From: JAHDHW01 sp965277415
GTDB taxonomy: Bacteria; Bacteroidota; Bacteroidia; Chitinophagales; Saprospiraceae
DNA: 64,000 nt
NCBI GenBank assembly: GCA_965277415.1
Contig: CBDICS010000093.1
Location: 62,001 to 126,000, forward strand
Direction of reading: 5' to 3'
The notes under the pieces are model-generated. The model was not told where the DNA came from. It did not search any database and saw only the letters and a list, made by a program, of their open reading frames with translations. A program made the position numbers and the translations under genes. Below are positions 26,586-36,828 of this stretch, piece after piece. How positions within the stretch are numbered: position 1 is the first letter of the stretch; every line of letters starts with the position of its first letter.

Positions 26586-28805
26586 ATGTCTGAAGAAACA
26601 AACAATAAATCAATACAAAGTAATATAGAAACTGAATTAAGTCGAGATTTAGGCTTAAGTTCTGTTTTGGCTATAGGAATTGGGACAATGATCGCTGCCG
26701 GAATTTTTACACTTTCTGGATTAGCGATTCGAAATGTAGGGTCCGCAGCAATTCTATCTTTCTTATTGGCAGGTATAGTGGCAACCTTTACCGCTTTAAC
26801 CTATTGCGAGTTTGTATCCATATACCCTAAGACTGGAGAGGGATACCTCTATGCTCGAAAGACCTTTTCTCCGCCACTAGCTTATTTTGTAGGATGGGCT
26901 TTATTTTTGGGCTACGCTTCTTCCTGCGCATTTTATATAGCTAGTTTATCAAGTTATTTTAATGAATTTTTATGGCATAGCCCAGTAGAATCACTTTTTG
27001 GAATTTTAATGCTGATTGGATTGACATTCCTAAATATAAAAGGAACTAAAGAAAGTGGAAAATTTCAGATATGGGTAACAGCAGCGAAAGTAATTTTATT
27101 GGTTTGGTTTATTTTTGGTGGTTTGCGATTTATTGAAGTCGAAGAAGTCATCAATCGTTTTAGCACAGATATTGTCAAAATTGGGTCAACGGCGGCAATG
27201 GTTTTTATAACTTTCTTTGGATTTTCAGCAATAGCAGCTTCTGCAGGTGAAGTGAAGAACCCTGTCAAAATCATTCCGCGTGGTATTTTTATCTCAATGG
27301 GTGTTGTTACCTTATTATATACTTTAGTTGTACTTGTTGTGCTTTTTGCAGGATTGACAGAATATACAGAAGCATCAATGGGAGAGGCAGCTAAAAAATT
27401 TTTAGGATATACGGGTGGATATGTGATCATAGCTGGAGCAATATTTTCTATGATTTCAGCATCTAATGCTTCAATAATGGCGGGTTCGCGTGTAATATTA
27501 GCGATGAGTCAATTAGGGCATATGCCAAAAGAAATTGGTGTAATCAATGCTCGTACTCGAACCCCTATTGTAGCCGTCATTTTAGTAAGTGGAGCAATAT
27601 TATTATTTGCTATCGCTTTGCCTTTAGAAGACCTTTCTTTTTTTGCTAATACAGTACTATTGCTGGCATTGATTCTGGTTAATGTTGCTTTAATTGTACA
27701 CCGAAAAAAATTTCCAAATATTAAACGCCCTTTTAGAGTCCCTTTAGTGCCATTACTTCCTGCTTTAGGTATTCTTGCTAATTTGTACTTGATTGTGCAA
27801 ATTTTTCCACATACGATCCCCTTTTTTCTAGCGCTAGGTAGTTTATTATTGGGTTTACTTGGATTCATCGCTTGGAAGGGAGTACGTGCAGAAGAGAAAG
27901 AACTGCCTGGTATTGCATCTCATATAGCACATAGTCAAGGAAAAGGGACAGAAGACAAAAATCGTTTTAGGATCTTAGTTCCAATTTCAAACCCTTATAA
28001 TGTTAGTAATTTAATGGAGTTGGCTACTTCGATAGCGAAAGATCGAAAAGGTGAAATTTGGTTGCTTCGTGTAGTTACGGTTCCTGAACAAATGCCTCCA
28101 ACAAGTTTTGATGAAGCTATTATCGAAAAGGAAGGGCCTTTATTAAGACAGGCCAGAAAAATAGCAGAAGATCAAGGTGTCTCAACTCATGCTTTGATTC
28201 GAGTAGGTCATAATGTTGCAAGGGCTGTATTAGAAACTTCTCACGATCGCTCTTGTGATTTGATGATTTTAGGTTGGAAGGGTTTTAGTTCTAATAAAGA
28301 AAAAATATTAGGAACAATAACAGATGATGTGGTGCGATTGGCAAGAACGGATATAATGCTTGCAAAAATTGTTGGAAGCGATCCAATAAAAAGAATTCTT
28401 CTACCTACTGCGGGCGGAGAGCATGCTCGTTGTGCAGAAAAATATGCGGCTTCGATTACCAAACAAAATCAAGGCGCTATTACGGTTTGTCAAGTCGCCA
28501 CTCCAGGAGCGGATACGAGTATTAGTGAGGAAAACCTTAAGCGTGCTATGGAGCGTTTGAGTGAAGAAGCATCGGTTAGTGTTGCTTCAAAATTGATTCA
28601 TAGTAAAGGGGTAACCCAAGGAATTGTAGATGAAGCAGAAAATTATGATGCGGTAATGGTTGGTGCAGCGGGACACAGTATTTATCCCCAAATTATGCTC
28701 GGTAATATCCCTGAAGAAATAGCTCGGAATACGAATCGTACTGTTCTGGTTGTCAAACACTATCACCCTGTAAAAGCATTACTTGGTAGAGTAGTAGGAG
28801 AGTGA
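26586..28805 (+). CDS. APC-family amino acid permease fused to two UspA domains
   Basis: A 739-residue inner-membrane protein. Residues ~20-435 form an APC-superfamily transporter with 12 membrane segments; the first helix has the substrate-binding IGIGTMIAAGIF motif. The cytoplasmic C-terminal part holds two universal-stress-protein domains (from FRILVPISNPYN near 461 and KRILLPTAGGEH near 600). The first ends in LARTDIMLAKI and the second in GNIPEEIARNTNRTVLVVKH, with the G-x9-G-type ATP loop partly kept (MVGAAGHSIYPQIMLGNIP). Such fusions are common in Bacteroidota and Cyanobacteria. The substrate is probably a cationic or neutral amino acid. It stands alone on the + strand. Confidence 0.9.
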   Translation: MSEETNNKSIQSNIETELSRDLGLSSVLAIGIGTMIAAGIFTLSGLAIRNVGSAAILSFLLAGIVATFTALTYCEFVSIYPKTGEGYLYARKTFSPPLAYFVGWALFLGYASSCAFYIASLSSYFNEFLWHSPVESLFGILMLIGLTFLNIKGTKESGKFQIWVTAAKVILLVWFIFGGLRFIEVEEVINRFSTDIVKIGSTAAMVFITFFGFSAIAASAGEVKNPVKIIPRGIFISMGVVTLLYTLVVLVVLFAGLTEYTEASMGEAAKKFLGYTGGYVIIAGAIFSMISASNASIMAGSRVILAMSQLGHMPKEIGVINARTRTPIVAVILVSGAILLFAIALPLEDLSFFANTVLLLALILVNVALIVHRKKFPNIKRPFRVPLVPLLPALGILANLYLIVQIFPHTIPFFLALGSLLLGLLGFIAWKGVRAEEKELPGIASHIAHSQGKGTEDKNRFRILVPISNPYNVSNLMELATSIAKDRKGEIWLLRVVTVPEQMPPTSFDEAIIEKEGPLLRQARKIAEDQGVSTHALIRVGHNVARAVLETSHDRSCDLMILGWKGFSSNKEKILGTITDDVVRLARTDIMLAKIVGSDPIKRILLPTAGGEHARCAEKYAASITKQNQGAITVCQVATPGADTSISEENLKRAMERLSEEASVSVASKLIHSKGVTQGIVDEAENYDAVMVGAAGHSIYPQIMLGNIPEEIARNTNRTVLVVKHYHPVKALLGRVVGE

Positions 28806-28882
28806 TAGAAATATTAAAGCCTGAGAATAAAATGCTCTTGTGAACCCTGTGCTTCCCTGCGCACTCTGTGTCCAAGAAAAAC

Positions 28883-30769
28883 TCAAAATTTCATCAATTT
28901 ATCCACAAACCTCCCCTCCTTACCATAAACTAATAAAGTATACATACCTGAAGGCAAATCATGTCCCAAAGAAAAAGTCAGGTCTCCAGTAATAGACATT
29001 GTTTGATCTAAAATTACATCACCCCAAACAGAAATCAATTGAACACTAAATTCTCCATCAGTAAATGCTTGACCTGTTTTTATAGTAAATTCATCTCTAA
29101 TAGGATTAGGTATAATTTTAATATCCAAAATATCCTGACTTGCTATGTTTTCAAATCCAGTAAGTATCCCTTCCTCTAAGGTATGTATCTGGTCGACTTC
29201 AAAAGGCCCAAAGTGATCAATATGTCCATTTGTCCAATCAATGCGAATACTGTCTACCTGGTCAATAGTTCCGAGTCCAAAATGCATAATACTAGAATGC
29301 TGAGAAAGATGACTAGCACCGCCGCCATACAATTCTTTTAAGAATATTTCACCTCCTGCATATAACCAAACCTTAGAACCAAAAGCATCTCTATTGCTTT
29401 CTTTTCCAATCAATCTAAATTGAATATAATGGTGGTCATTGTCAATTTCATTAATATAAAATTTAGAATAACCATCTAGTTCATCTAATACGACGACCAT
29501 AATATCTAAGTCACCATCCTTATCAAAATCTGAATAAGCCATTCCACGTCCATATGAGATATCTTCAACTCCGGCAGCAGCAGAAATATCAGTAAAAGTT
29601 TTATTCCCATTATTGAGGAATAATTTATCAGGATCACTTTGAGTAGTAGCATATTGAGGTAAAGAAGGAATCCTGCCATTTGCAACATATAGATCCTCCC
29701 ATGAATCATTATTTACATCCAAAAATGCAGTACCCCAGCTTGTACTAAGTCCGCCTGTATTACTTTCATTCTCGACATTAGCAAAGGTCGTTACATCCTC
29801 AAAAGAGCTATTATTATTTTCAAACAGCACATTTCTTCCAAGGTTAGTGGTATAATAATCTATATCCAAATCATGATCGTAGTCTCCAGCTGCTATCCCC
29901 ATTCCGAATAGCATAGCATCAGCTCCACTTGCTTCGCTTATGTCTTGAAAGTTGTCGTCGGGGTAGTTATTTCGAAACAATTGATTTGGAGTCAAAAAGA
30001 TACCAAAATCATTAGCTAAATAAAGATCAAGGTCACCATCTAGGTCAAAATCTGAAGGAATAGCCGCGAGTGTGCATGCAGCACTATTGACACCTAAATC
30101 AGCAGAAACTTCAGAAAAAGTAATTGAACCTGAGTCAGGCGAAGGCCCATTATTTCGATAAAGAAAATTGGGGTAACAATCATGAGCAAAACCATTGACT
30201 GCTCCAGTAGCATCGTAAGTATATCCGACTGTTTCGATGTGGTTGATTACATAAATATCAAGATATCCATCTTTATTATAATCCAGAAAATTTGCGCCCA
30301 TTCCAAATGCTTCATGTTCAATACCTATAGACGCACCCATTTCAGAAAAAGTACCATCACCATTATTTAAAAAAAATAAATTTCGAGCAATTGGAGTATC
30401 CGGAACATCAACTTGCTTCCAGGTTGTTACAAAAATGTCCCGATCACCATCATTATCAACATCGCCAGTAGTGACACCTGTCGTATTAAAGTCATTCGTG
30501 ATATCTAAACCAATATCAATTATGATCTTCGAAAAAGTACCATCACCATTATTTTCATAAATATAATCAGCATCCAATCCTCCAGTGATATAGAAATCTT
30601 CATCGCCATCATTATCATAATCAAAAAAAGCAAGTCCGCCGCCCATTAAGGCTTGGTCATTATAGCTGTGATCGATTCCGATGTTTGAACTTTGTTCTGA
30701 GAAGAATTGAGCGCAAAGGTTTGCAGATATCAACAAAAGACTAAGTATAGAAGTATATATTTTTATCAT
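28883..30769 (-). CDS. T9SS-secreted FG-GAP/ASPIC (CRTAC1-like) protein
   Basis: A 628-residue secreted protein. A signal peptide (LLLISANLCAQ) precedes a seven-bladed integrin-like propeller of FG-GAP/VCBS repeats with calcium-binding D-x-D-x-D-G-D-x-D loops (FFDYDNDGDEDFY, DVDNDGDRDIF, FDLDGDLDLY, DFDKDGDLDIM). An ASPIC/UnbV domain (DAFGSKVWLYAGGEIFLKE...GLGTIDQVDSIRIDW) lies near 455-525. It ends with a type A T9SS sorting domain (IKIIPNPIRDEFTIKTG to FVDKLMKF). A cell-surface or secreted carbohydrate- or protein-binding role is usual for such proteins. It is monocistronic. Confidence 0.9.
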   Translation of the reverse strand: MIKIYTSILSLLLISANLCAQFFSEQSSNIGIDHSYNDQALMGGGLAFFDYDNDGDEDFYITGGLDADYIYENNGDGTFSKIIIDIGLDITNDFNTTGVTTGDVDNDGDRDIFVTTWKQVDVPDTPIARNLFFLNNGDGTFSEMGASIGIEHEAFGMGANFLDYNKDGYLDIYVINHIETVGYTYDATGAVNGFAHDCYPNFLYRNNGPSPDSGSITFSEVSADLGVNSAACTLAAIPSDFDLDGDLDLYLANDFGIFLTPNQLFRNNYPDDNFQDISEASGADAMLFGMGIAAGDYDHDLDIDYYTTNLGRNVLFENNNSSFEDVTTFANVENESNTGGLSTSWGTAFLDVNNDSWEDLYVANGRIPSLPQYATTQSDPDKLFLNNGNKTFTDISAAAGVEDISYGRGMAYSDFDKDGDLDIMVVVLDELDGYSKFYINEIDNDHHYIQFRLIGKESNRDAFGSKVWLYAGGEIFLKELYGGGASHLSQHSSIMHFGLGTIDQVDSIRIDWTNGHIDHFGPFEVDQIHTLEEGILTGFENIASQDILDIKIIPNPIRDEFTIKTGQAFTDGEFSVQLISVWGDVILDQTMSITGDLTFSLGHDLPSGMYTLLVYGKEGRFVDKLMKF

Positions 30770-31042
30770 AATGTTTACCGTAGAATTATTTATCTAAGGT
30801 ACTCATTACTGAGATAAGAAAAAAAATCTGTTGACTACTTGTCGTAATATAAAGTTCGTTTCATTCTTTTAGTAATACATTTCATCAAAAAAATGGCTAT
30901 AGAATCCTATCCCGATGTTTATTGATTCATCTAGCACTAAAATAATATCGTCTATTCTTTGCACTTATTAGTTTTCTATCCTTTGATAAAAAATTGGAAC
31001 CCAGCTATTAATTTTTAACTGGGTCCAAGATTAACTTAAATT

Positions 31043-31621
31043 TTAGAAATCATCATCATCGGATGATTCAAAAAGATATCTTTCTTCCCTATTTAATATG
31101 GCAAGTTTTGTAAGCTCAGATAAATAATTCTGTTCTTTTTGCGATAAAACAGAAGCGAGTTTTGGAGAACCGATACCAAAAAATTCATTTAGAATTTCAT
31201 CGATTAAATCAATTAACTCATTGATCCAGGAAGGAAGATTAGGGAAAATATGTTTTATCAGCCATTTGATAATTTTTTTGATCATTTGAATGATTCCGAC
31301 CAGTCCAATTTTTGCTATGCTAGAACCTAAATTAGCTGTTAAGGCTTTTACTTCTTGAGTTAACTCTACTCCTGAAGTAACAGTAAGTAGCTCTTCAGCA
31401 CTGCGTACAGTTTCTTTAGAAATCTTTTTTTCCTGCTCTTTGATTAAATGAGCAATACTTTGAAATTGGTTTTTGAATGACTTTGAATAAGCCTTAATTA
31501 CCATTTTTCCATCTTCATCGTCCATTGCATTTAAAGCACCGTTAAGAATGTCATTTGGGATTTGAATTAGATTATCAGCGAATTGGCTGATTAGAGTTTT
31601 TGAAGTTTTTGAATTACTCAT
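31043..31621 (-). CDS. Protein of unknown function with amphipathic helical centre
   Basis: A 192-residue protein from the ATG at 31621; an upstream TTG at 31720 would extend it by 33 polar residues. No family is recognised. It is mostly helical, with a hydrophobic stretch near 105-140 (IAKIGLVGIIQMIKKIIKWLIKHIFP) that looks amphipathic rather than a clean membrane span. A second helix pair follows (WINELIDLIDEILNEFFGI), and the C terminus is acidic (SSDDDDF). There is no signal peptide. Codon and base use are like its neighbours. A membrane-surface association is possible but unproven. Confidence 0.55.
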   Translation of the reverse strand: MSNSKTSKTLISQFADNLIQIPNDILNGALNAMDDEDGKMVIKAYSKSFKNQFQSIAHLIKEQEKKISKETVRSAEELLTVTSGVELTQEVKALTANLGSSIAKIGLVGIIQMIKKIIKWLIKHIFPNLPSWINELIDLIDEILNEFFGIGSPKLASVLSQKEQNYLSELTKLAILNREERYLFESSDDDDF

Positions 31622-32141
31622 TCTGTTTAGTTTAATATTGTTCCTACTCACTTTTGGCTTTTCGGAATCCTCCTTGCTTATGCTAAAGATCCCTTGATTA
31701 ATAGATTTTTGAAAAGACAAAAAAGCTAAAGTGTAAGCTTATTATCAATGTGTTTTAATTGGAGTTGTTTTTAGAATCGTTTGCAGCAGTCTAATAATCA
31801 GTTCTTTAAATGAAAACCTACAAACAGTTTTGTAAGCATAAAAAAAGGTGAAACCAATTTGATTTCACCGAATTATTTAAGAGAGATAGTATTATTCTAA
31901 GCAAGTTTTATTTAAGCGTAATATTTTTTTACCTGAGGTATGTAATTTGGTAATTGTTCATTCGCCTATTTGAATAAGTCTAACAATGTTATGATATCTA
32001 CATTAAAATAATAAAGACAAATTATGTACCTTGTAATCTGAAATAATTGAATTATTTGTTTCTTTGTTTGCTTTAAAATGTTGATATTCAGTTGTTTGTA
32101 TAAGTATTTTTGTTGGTTTTTGTAATTCGAAATTAACCCAA
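31622..32141. other. 520-base intergenic region with an orphan minus-strand terminator
   Basis: No ORF of note. It holds a hairpin plus T run at 31840-31869 that would end a minus-strand transcript, although no gene lies upstream of it on that strand. Confidence 0.5.
31840..31869 (-). terminator. Orphan intrinsic terminator
   Basis: On the minus strand GGTGAAA (31869-31863) pairs with TTTCACC (31853-31847) and is followed by seven T (31846-31840). It lies inside a gap with no minus-strand gene to its right, so it may end a small RNA or antisense transcript. Confidence 0.55.
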
Positions 32142-33548
32142 ATGAAAGAAACTAAGCTTGTAACTTTATTTAAAAGTTTATCTATAATTGATCTTCGCCA
32201 GATTCAAAAAATGATACGTTCGCCTTTTTATACTACGAATGAGCATTTGCTTACGCTTTTTAATTTACTCCGATCTTCTTATCCTGATTGTGATTCTGGA
32301 AAATTAGAAAAGCATAAAGTTTTCAAAAGACTTTTTCCTAAACATGACTATTCGGATATCAAATTAAGAAACCTCAATAGTGATATGGTTCGAATTATTG
32401 AGGATTATTTGATATATAAGGAAATGAAATTTGATAATATAGGTCGGAGAAAAAAAATGTTGAGAATATATCTAGATGCAGGATATTTAGATTGGGTGGA
32501 CAGAGAATTAAAAAAAATGATAGGTGAACTGGACAAATTACCTTATAGAGATGCTGTGTATTACAAGCATATGCTAGATTTAAGATTAATACAATTAGAA
32601 TATGTAGAAAAGAAAAAACTGGATTCTAGATATATTTTATTAGAAGAATGGGAGGAGATGTTAGACAATTATTATGAGCATTCTAAAGCTCGACATAAGA
32701 TTGCATTTAATAGTTTAAAGAAAATTGTCAAGCCTGTAACAAATAACACAAATAACATAGAAAAGGATAAGAATGTATTATTAGGTCTATATCAAAAAAT
32801 CGATCAATTATATAGTACGGATAATCTGGATTTATTTTTTTTAATTAAAAGTGAATTTGAAGAAAATATCCAATTAGTCAGACCAAATATTCAAAAAGAG
32901 CTCTTAAAACTTTTGATTAATTTTACGATTAAGCAAATGAAACTTGATGACCTAAAGTATAATAAAGTGACTTTGGAGTTATATCAATTAGGTCTAAAAA
33001 ATAAAATTATTTTTGGAGAAGGATATCTTTCTGATAATGATTATTTTAATATAGTAGCTTGTGGGGCAAAGGCAAAGGCTTTTGACTGGACTCAAAACTT
33101 TATTGAAGAGTATGAAAAATACCTTTCACCAAATTATAAATTGGATATAAAAACGATTAGTCTTTCTACTTTTTATTTGCATAAAAAAGAATTTTCAAAA
33201 GCAATTGATTTAATCAAAACTAATCAGTTTAGTCAATTCCAAATCAATGAAGTAGCTAGGATGCATGCCATTAGATGCTATTATGAACTCTTTCTATTGG
33301 ATGATACCTATTATGACTTGGTTATAACTCAAATAGATTCTAATGAACGTTTTATGAGACGGAATAAAAAATTACCAATAGAACGATTTCAGACGAATCT
33401 TAATTTTTTAAATTTTATCAAGAAATTGATTAAAATCAGAACGGCAGGAAAGTTAAAAGAAAAAGAACAATCCTTAATGAGAGAAGAATTACTGAAGCTA
33501 AAAATCACATTGTCACGATCCTGGTTATTGGATATAATTAAAAGGTAA
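32142..33548 (+). CDS. Large helical protein of unknown function
   Basis: A 468-residue soluble protein with no signal peptide or membrane segment. It is rich in Lys, Leu, Ile and Tyr and appears all-helical, like TPR/HAT-type repeat proteins, although no clean repeat consensus can be read. The N terminus (LFKSLSIIDLRQIQKMIRSPFYTTNEHLLTLF) resembles a conserved start I associate with Bacteroidota-specific hypothetical proteins, without a function. It starts close to a TTTGT-rich promoter region and has a terminator-like hairpin after it. Confidence 0.7.
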   Translation: MKETKLVTLFKSLSIIDLRQIQKMIRSPFYTTNEHLLTLFNLLRSSYPDCDSGKLEKHKVFKRLFPKHDYSDIKLRNLNSDMVRIIEDYLIYKEMKFDNIGRRKKMLRIYLDAGYLDWVDRELKKMIGELDKLPYRDAVYYKHMLDLRLIQLEYVEKKKLDSRYILLEEWEEMLDNYYEHSKARHKIAFNSLKKIVKPVTNNTNNIEKDKNVLLGLYQKIDQLYSTDNLDLFFLIKSEFEENIQLVRPNIQKELLKLLINFTIKQMKLDDLKYNKVTLELYQLGLKNKIIFGEGYLSDNDYFNIVACGAKAKAFDWTQNFIEEYEKYLSPNYKLDIKTISLSTFYLHKKEFSKAIDLIKTNQFSQFQINEVARMHAIRCYYELFLLDDTYYDLVITQIDSNERFMRRNKKLPIERFQTNLNFLNFIKKLIKIRTAGKLKEKEQSLMREELLKLKITLSRSWLLDIIKR

Positions 33549-33556
33549 AAAATTGT

Positions 33557-33579
33557 AGGGGGCACTATTTAAGCACCCC
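33557..33579. terminator. GC-rich hairpin between convergent genes
   Basis: GGGGGCA...(G)CACCCCC with a short AT loop at 33557-33579, flanked by T-rich DNA in both directions (CTATTTT to the right, and a T run reading left). It lies between the stop at 33548 and the convergent stop at 33589, so it is probably a shared terminator. Confidence 0.6.
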
Positions 33580-33588
33580 CGAACTATT

Positions 33589-33939
33589 TTAATGCGTGAT
33601 CATATCTGTAATAATAATCGATGAAGTATTATTTGACGCATTAGCTATAACTGTAAGATCATATGTTCCATTAGGAAGGCCAAAGGCAGTAATAGAAGTT
33701 TGGGTAGTTTTCCAGCTAAAATTTTCTTGAGTCGCTGTATTGACCATTTCAACGGTATAACTTTCTGTCCCAGATTCGGCTGTCCATGAATAGGTAAAAG
33801 TTCCATTAAAGTTTTCAATATTTTCTACTGAAAATAAGCTGTTAGCTGTGACAGCATTGTTGTTTGCATTTAATGCGAAACCTGTAATTAAAAGACCAGC
33901 TAATAGGAATAATTGGATTGAATGCATTTGCTTTTTCAT
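33589..33939 (-). CDS. Small exported protein, Ig-like/sorting-domain-like
   Basis: A 116-residue protein from the ATG at 33939, chosen because it places a signal peptide (MHSIQLFLLAGLLITGFALNANN) at the N terminus. The mature part is a single beta-rich domain (FSWKTTQTSITAFGLPNGTYDLTVIAN) whose GLPNGTYDLTV resembles strand motifs of T9SS sorting domains and of small Bacteroidota secreted Ig-like proteins. There are no cysteines and no catalytic signature. Function unknown. Confidence 0.65.
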   Translation of the reverse strand: MKKQMHSIQLFLLAGLLITGFALNANNNAVTANSLFSVENIENFNGTFTYSWTAESGTESYTVEMVNTATQENFSWKTTQTSITAFGLPNGTYDLTVIANASNNTSSIIITDMITH

Positions 33940-34754
33940 AATTCTTAAGTTTAATTCCACTGACAATGCAGCGGGGTTTGTAAAAAAAAATTGAATAAAC
34001 CCCTATGGGCGATGGTTAAGGACATTAAGGTCTTAGTCCATCCACCGATCAAAATCGGGGGTAGAAAAAAGCATCAATCAGAGGGCTAGACAATGCTAGC
34101 CCATTAGCCGGCTATTGAATGATGGCTTGTTGTATATACTCTCTTTATAATGTTGGAAGAATTTCCAGTCTAGATGCATTTAAAAAATATTTAAATGCAT
34201 TTGAAAGATTCGGTACTTAGTTGCAAGAGTTTTAAAAAGGTAATAGGGAGGAGGGATTTTTTTTAAAATTCCTGGTCTCATAATGACTTCATTCGTTGAG
34301 CCATCTTAATAAGCTCAGCAGTTTTTAATAAGAATAGCAATTAAGTAAAAAGACATTTATAAGCGAAATGTTAGATTTTAAGCACTTAATTGCGATTTTT
34401 AAGTACATAATTAAAAGGTTATTGCCTTACAAGTATTTTTACTATAATGTTATGATTATCAATTAATTATTGTATTTTTAAAATGCAACTTTTCTAGTTT
34501 TGACCTTACAATTGTCAAAAAAAGTCTTTGGAGATGTAAACAAATTTTCTGACTTTTCCCGACTATAATTTTTTATACTAATGCATTCAAGTTTTATTGC
34601 TTGAATCTATCTTAGTACTATTAAGAAAATAAAACCCTCTTTTAGCTTTTCCAGTATGAATTGTTTCTCAACCGATATTTCTATTACAGAACAATTCATA
34701 TTGAGAAATATCGGATTTATTCTTTAAGAGTACTTAGAAACAAAATACTTTGAG
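33940..34754. other. 815-base non-coding region rich in palindromes
   Basis: No credible gene. It holds several inverted repeats: GGGCTAG/CTAGCCC (34083-34102), a perfect 11-bp ATGCATTTAAA/TTTAAATGCAT (34174-34200) and GCAATTAAGT/ACTTAATTGC (34337-34393). It lies upstream of the secreted-protein/CHAT pair and may hold its regulatory sites. I could not match a known riboswitch or small RNA. Confidence 0.5.
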
Positions 34755-36752
34755 ATGAAGACTCTATTCCGCGTCCTAAGCCTATTTTTTATTTGCAACC
34801 TTTTTAATGTAGCATCTAATGCACAGACATTAACCGTTTATGATAATCCATGCAATGCAGGAGATTGTAACACGAAGCGATTTGAAGTGGTCAACATAGC
34901 CACTCAATTTGGTAATCATATAGGAGATTACCGGTTTTTCTTATATGTAGGAGATGGTACTTATTATGATGTAAGTAAGCAGATATCGAACCTTACAGAA
35001 GGTATACAAATAGATCATACTTATAAAGCTGATGGTAATTATGAAGTTTATTTGGAAACAGTACCCCGATATGAAGATGATTTGCCTCCAAAAAGATTTA
35101 ACTATCCTAATGATAATGGTCCAATTGGAAAAGTTAATGTAACATGTGGAACATTATCTAATTGCTCCTCTACTGCTTCAACGCTAGCAACGCCACTTTT
35201 CAAAGTAAAAATGAATCGCGATTTAGTTCCTGGAGATATCGTATCCTACATAATTACTTATGCGCATACTTGTCAGAAACAAACCTTAGAGAATTTATCA
35301 GGAATAATTACTGTTGAATTTAATTCGGATCAAATAAGTCCGGAAATGCCTTCATTTCACTATGACATTCAAGATGCGGATGTTGATGAACCACCAATGG
35401 TTTCAAATACAGGAATGGTCAATGGGACTTGGACTTTCAAGAATTTAGAACCTGATCAATCTGGACATATAATTTTGCCTATGATTGTAAATGGAGACAT
35501 GCAAGAAGATGACGAAATTGAAATCAATTTTAAACTCCAATACTTTGAAAGTAGTTGTGCAGATCCAGGAGATATCAAGATTACTAAAACGGTAAGGAAT
35601 TCACATGATCCAAATAATCTTGACTCGGATAAGATATTCACTTGTGATATTATAGATACAGATACTGTTAAGTATACAATTCGGTTTCAAAACTTTGGAG
35701 ACGCCCCTGCGGATACCGTTATTATTAAAGATATTATCCCTGAATATTTCAATATAAATTCAATCCAAGCTATATACCCTAATGATGCAGATGCGACTCG
35801 TTCGATAATAATTAGAAATAGAGAAGTCAGATGGGTTTTATATGGTAATAAATTGAGAGGCAGTAGAGAACTGCACGGGACGACAGAGCCTGGTTTTGGC
35901 AGTGCTATTTATGAGGAGCATACTATAGATTCCTTAGTGTTCTTAATTGCAAGAGATACTGATGCTACCTTAGATAGATGTGATGCGATCATTAATAGAG
36001 CTGAGATAATTTTCGATTGCAATCCTTCAATTTTTACGGAGCCTCATGTTCTTAGATTTGGTTGTTTAGATTCACTTGAAGTTAATCCGCTACCGCCTGA
36101 TACCATAAATAATCCAAATGGTACATCATCATCTGGAGTACAACTTTCTCAAATAATACAGCCACAAGATTCTTTTTGCAATCAATGCTCCGAAATATCA
36201 TTTATAAAGTCACTGCCCTTGGAGTATATTGATCAAGCTGTACAAATGACTATTAATACGGCATTATTACATGGTTTAAATGAATATGAATTTTTATGGT
36301 ATCCTTCTGAAGGCTTGACTAGTCATACTATAATGGAGCCATTTGCTTCGCCTCAGAAGACTACAGAATATTTTTTAATTGCTTCAAAGCCGGATTCCTG
36401 CTTGCGAAGGATTTATAGAAAAACAGTGAATGTTGCTTGTGGACCATTGGTGATAAGCCCTACGGTAACTTGTGTTAATGGAGTCAAATCTATAAAAGCA
36501 ACAGTGAATAGCACTTCACCACATTTGAAATGGCAAGATTGTACATTTGGTTCTGTTTTTAGCGATTCAGGCATGGACAATGAATTCATGAAATTAAGTG
36601 TAGTAGATACCCTGACCAATTGTTCAGCGACACTAAGCGTTAGAATGAAATGTCCTGACCCTCCTGGCAAATTAATTTGGTGGGTAGTTGGTTCATTAGC
36701 TGCATTGCTTGTGATCGGTTTGCTTTACTATTATTCAGGTTGGCCTCCTTGA
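34755..36752 (+). CDS. Exported DUF11/DUF7619-like surface protein with C-terminal membrane anchor
   Basis: A 665-residue protein. A signal peptide ends at ASNAQ. The beta-rich extracytoplasmic part has a PKD-like start, then a DUF11/DUF7619-type domain near 290-435 (DPNNLDSDKIFTCD, VKYTIRFQNFGDAPADTVIIKDIIP, NRAEIIFDCNPSIFTEP), then another PKD-like segment with paired cysteines. Unlike most such proteins it lacks a T9SS sorting domain and ends in one membrane span (LIWWVVGSLAALLVIGLLYYY) with a very short tail. The TPR-CHAT gene begins 76 bases downstream on the same strand and also ends in a single span, so the two probably act together in the envelope. Confidence 0.75.
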   Translation: MKTLFRVLSLFFICNLFNVASNAQTLTVYDNPCNAGDCNTKRFEVVNIATQFGNHIGDYRFFLYVGDGTYYDVSKQISNLTEGIQIDHTYKADGNYEVYLETVPRYEDDLPPKRFNYPNDNGPIGKVNVTCGTLSNCSSTASTLATPLFKVKMNRDLVPGDIVSYIITYAHTCQKQTLENLSGIITVEFNSDQISPEMPSFHYDIQDADVDEPPMVSNTGMVNGTWTFKNLEPDQSGHIILPMIVNGDMQEDDEIEINFKLQYFESSCADPGDIKITKTVRNSHDPNNLDSDKIFTCDIIDTDTVKYTIRFQNFGDAPADTVIIKDIIPEYFNINSIQAIYPNDADATRSIIIRNREVRWVLYGNKLRGSRELHGTTEPGFGSAIYEEHTIDSLVFLIARDTDATLDRCDAIINRAEIIFDCNPSIFTEPHVLRFGCLDSLEVNPLPPDTINNPNGTSSSGVQLSQIIQPQDSFCNQCSEISFIKSLPLEYIDQAVQMTINTALLHGLNEYEFLWYPSEGLTSHTIMEPFASPQKTTEYFLIASKPDSCLRRIYRKTVNVACGPLVISPTVTCVNGVKSIKATVNSTSPHLKWQDCTFGSVFSDSGMDNEFMKLSVVDTLTNCSATLSVRMKCPDPPGKLIWWVVGSLAALLVIGLLYYYSGWPP

Positions 36753-36828
36753 TGCTTGTCTCTTAATTTAGGACAGGGTTTAGTATTTTGATGATGAATT
36801 AGCCTATAAGATTTTATAAAATAAAAAA

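Noticed and set aside
34000..34100. Structured-looking GC-richer stretch as a riboswitch
   Set aside because: I could not match it to any known riboswitch core, and it is about 650 bases from the next gene.
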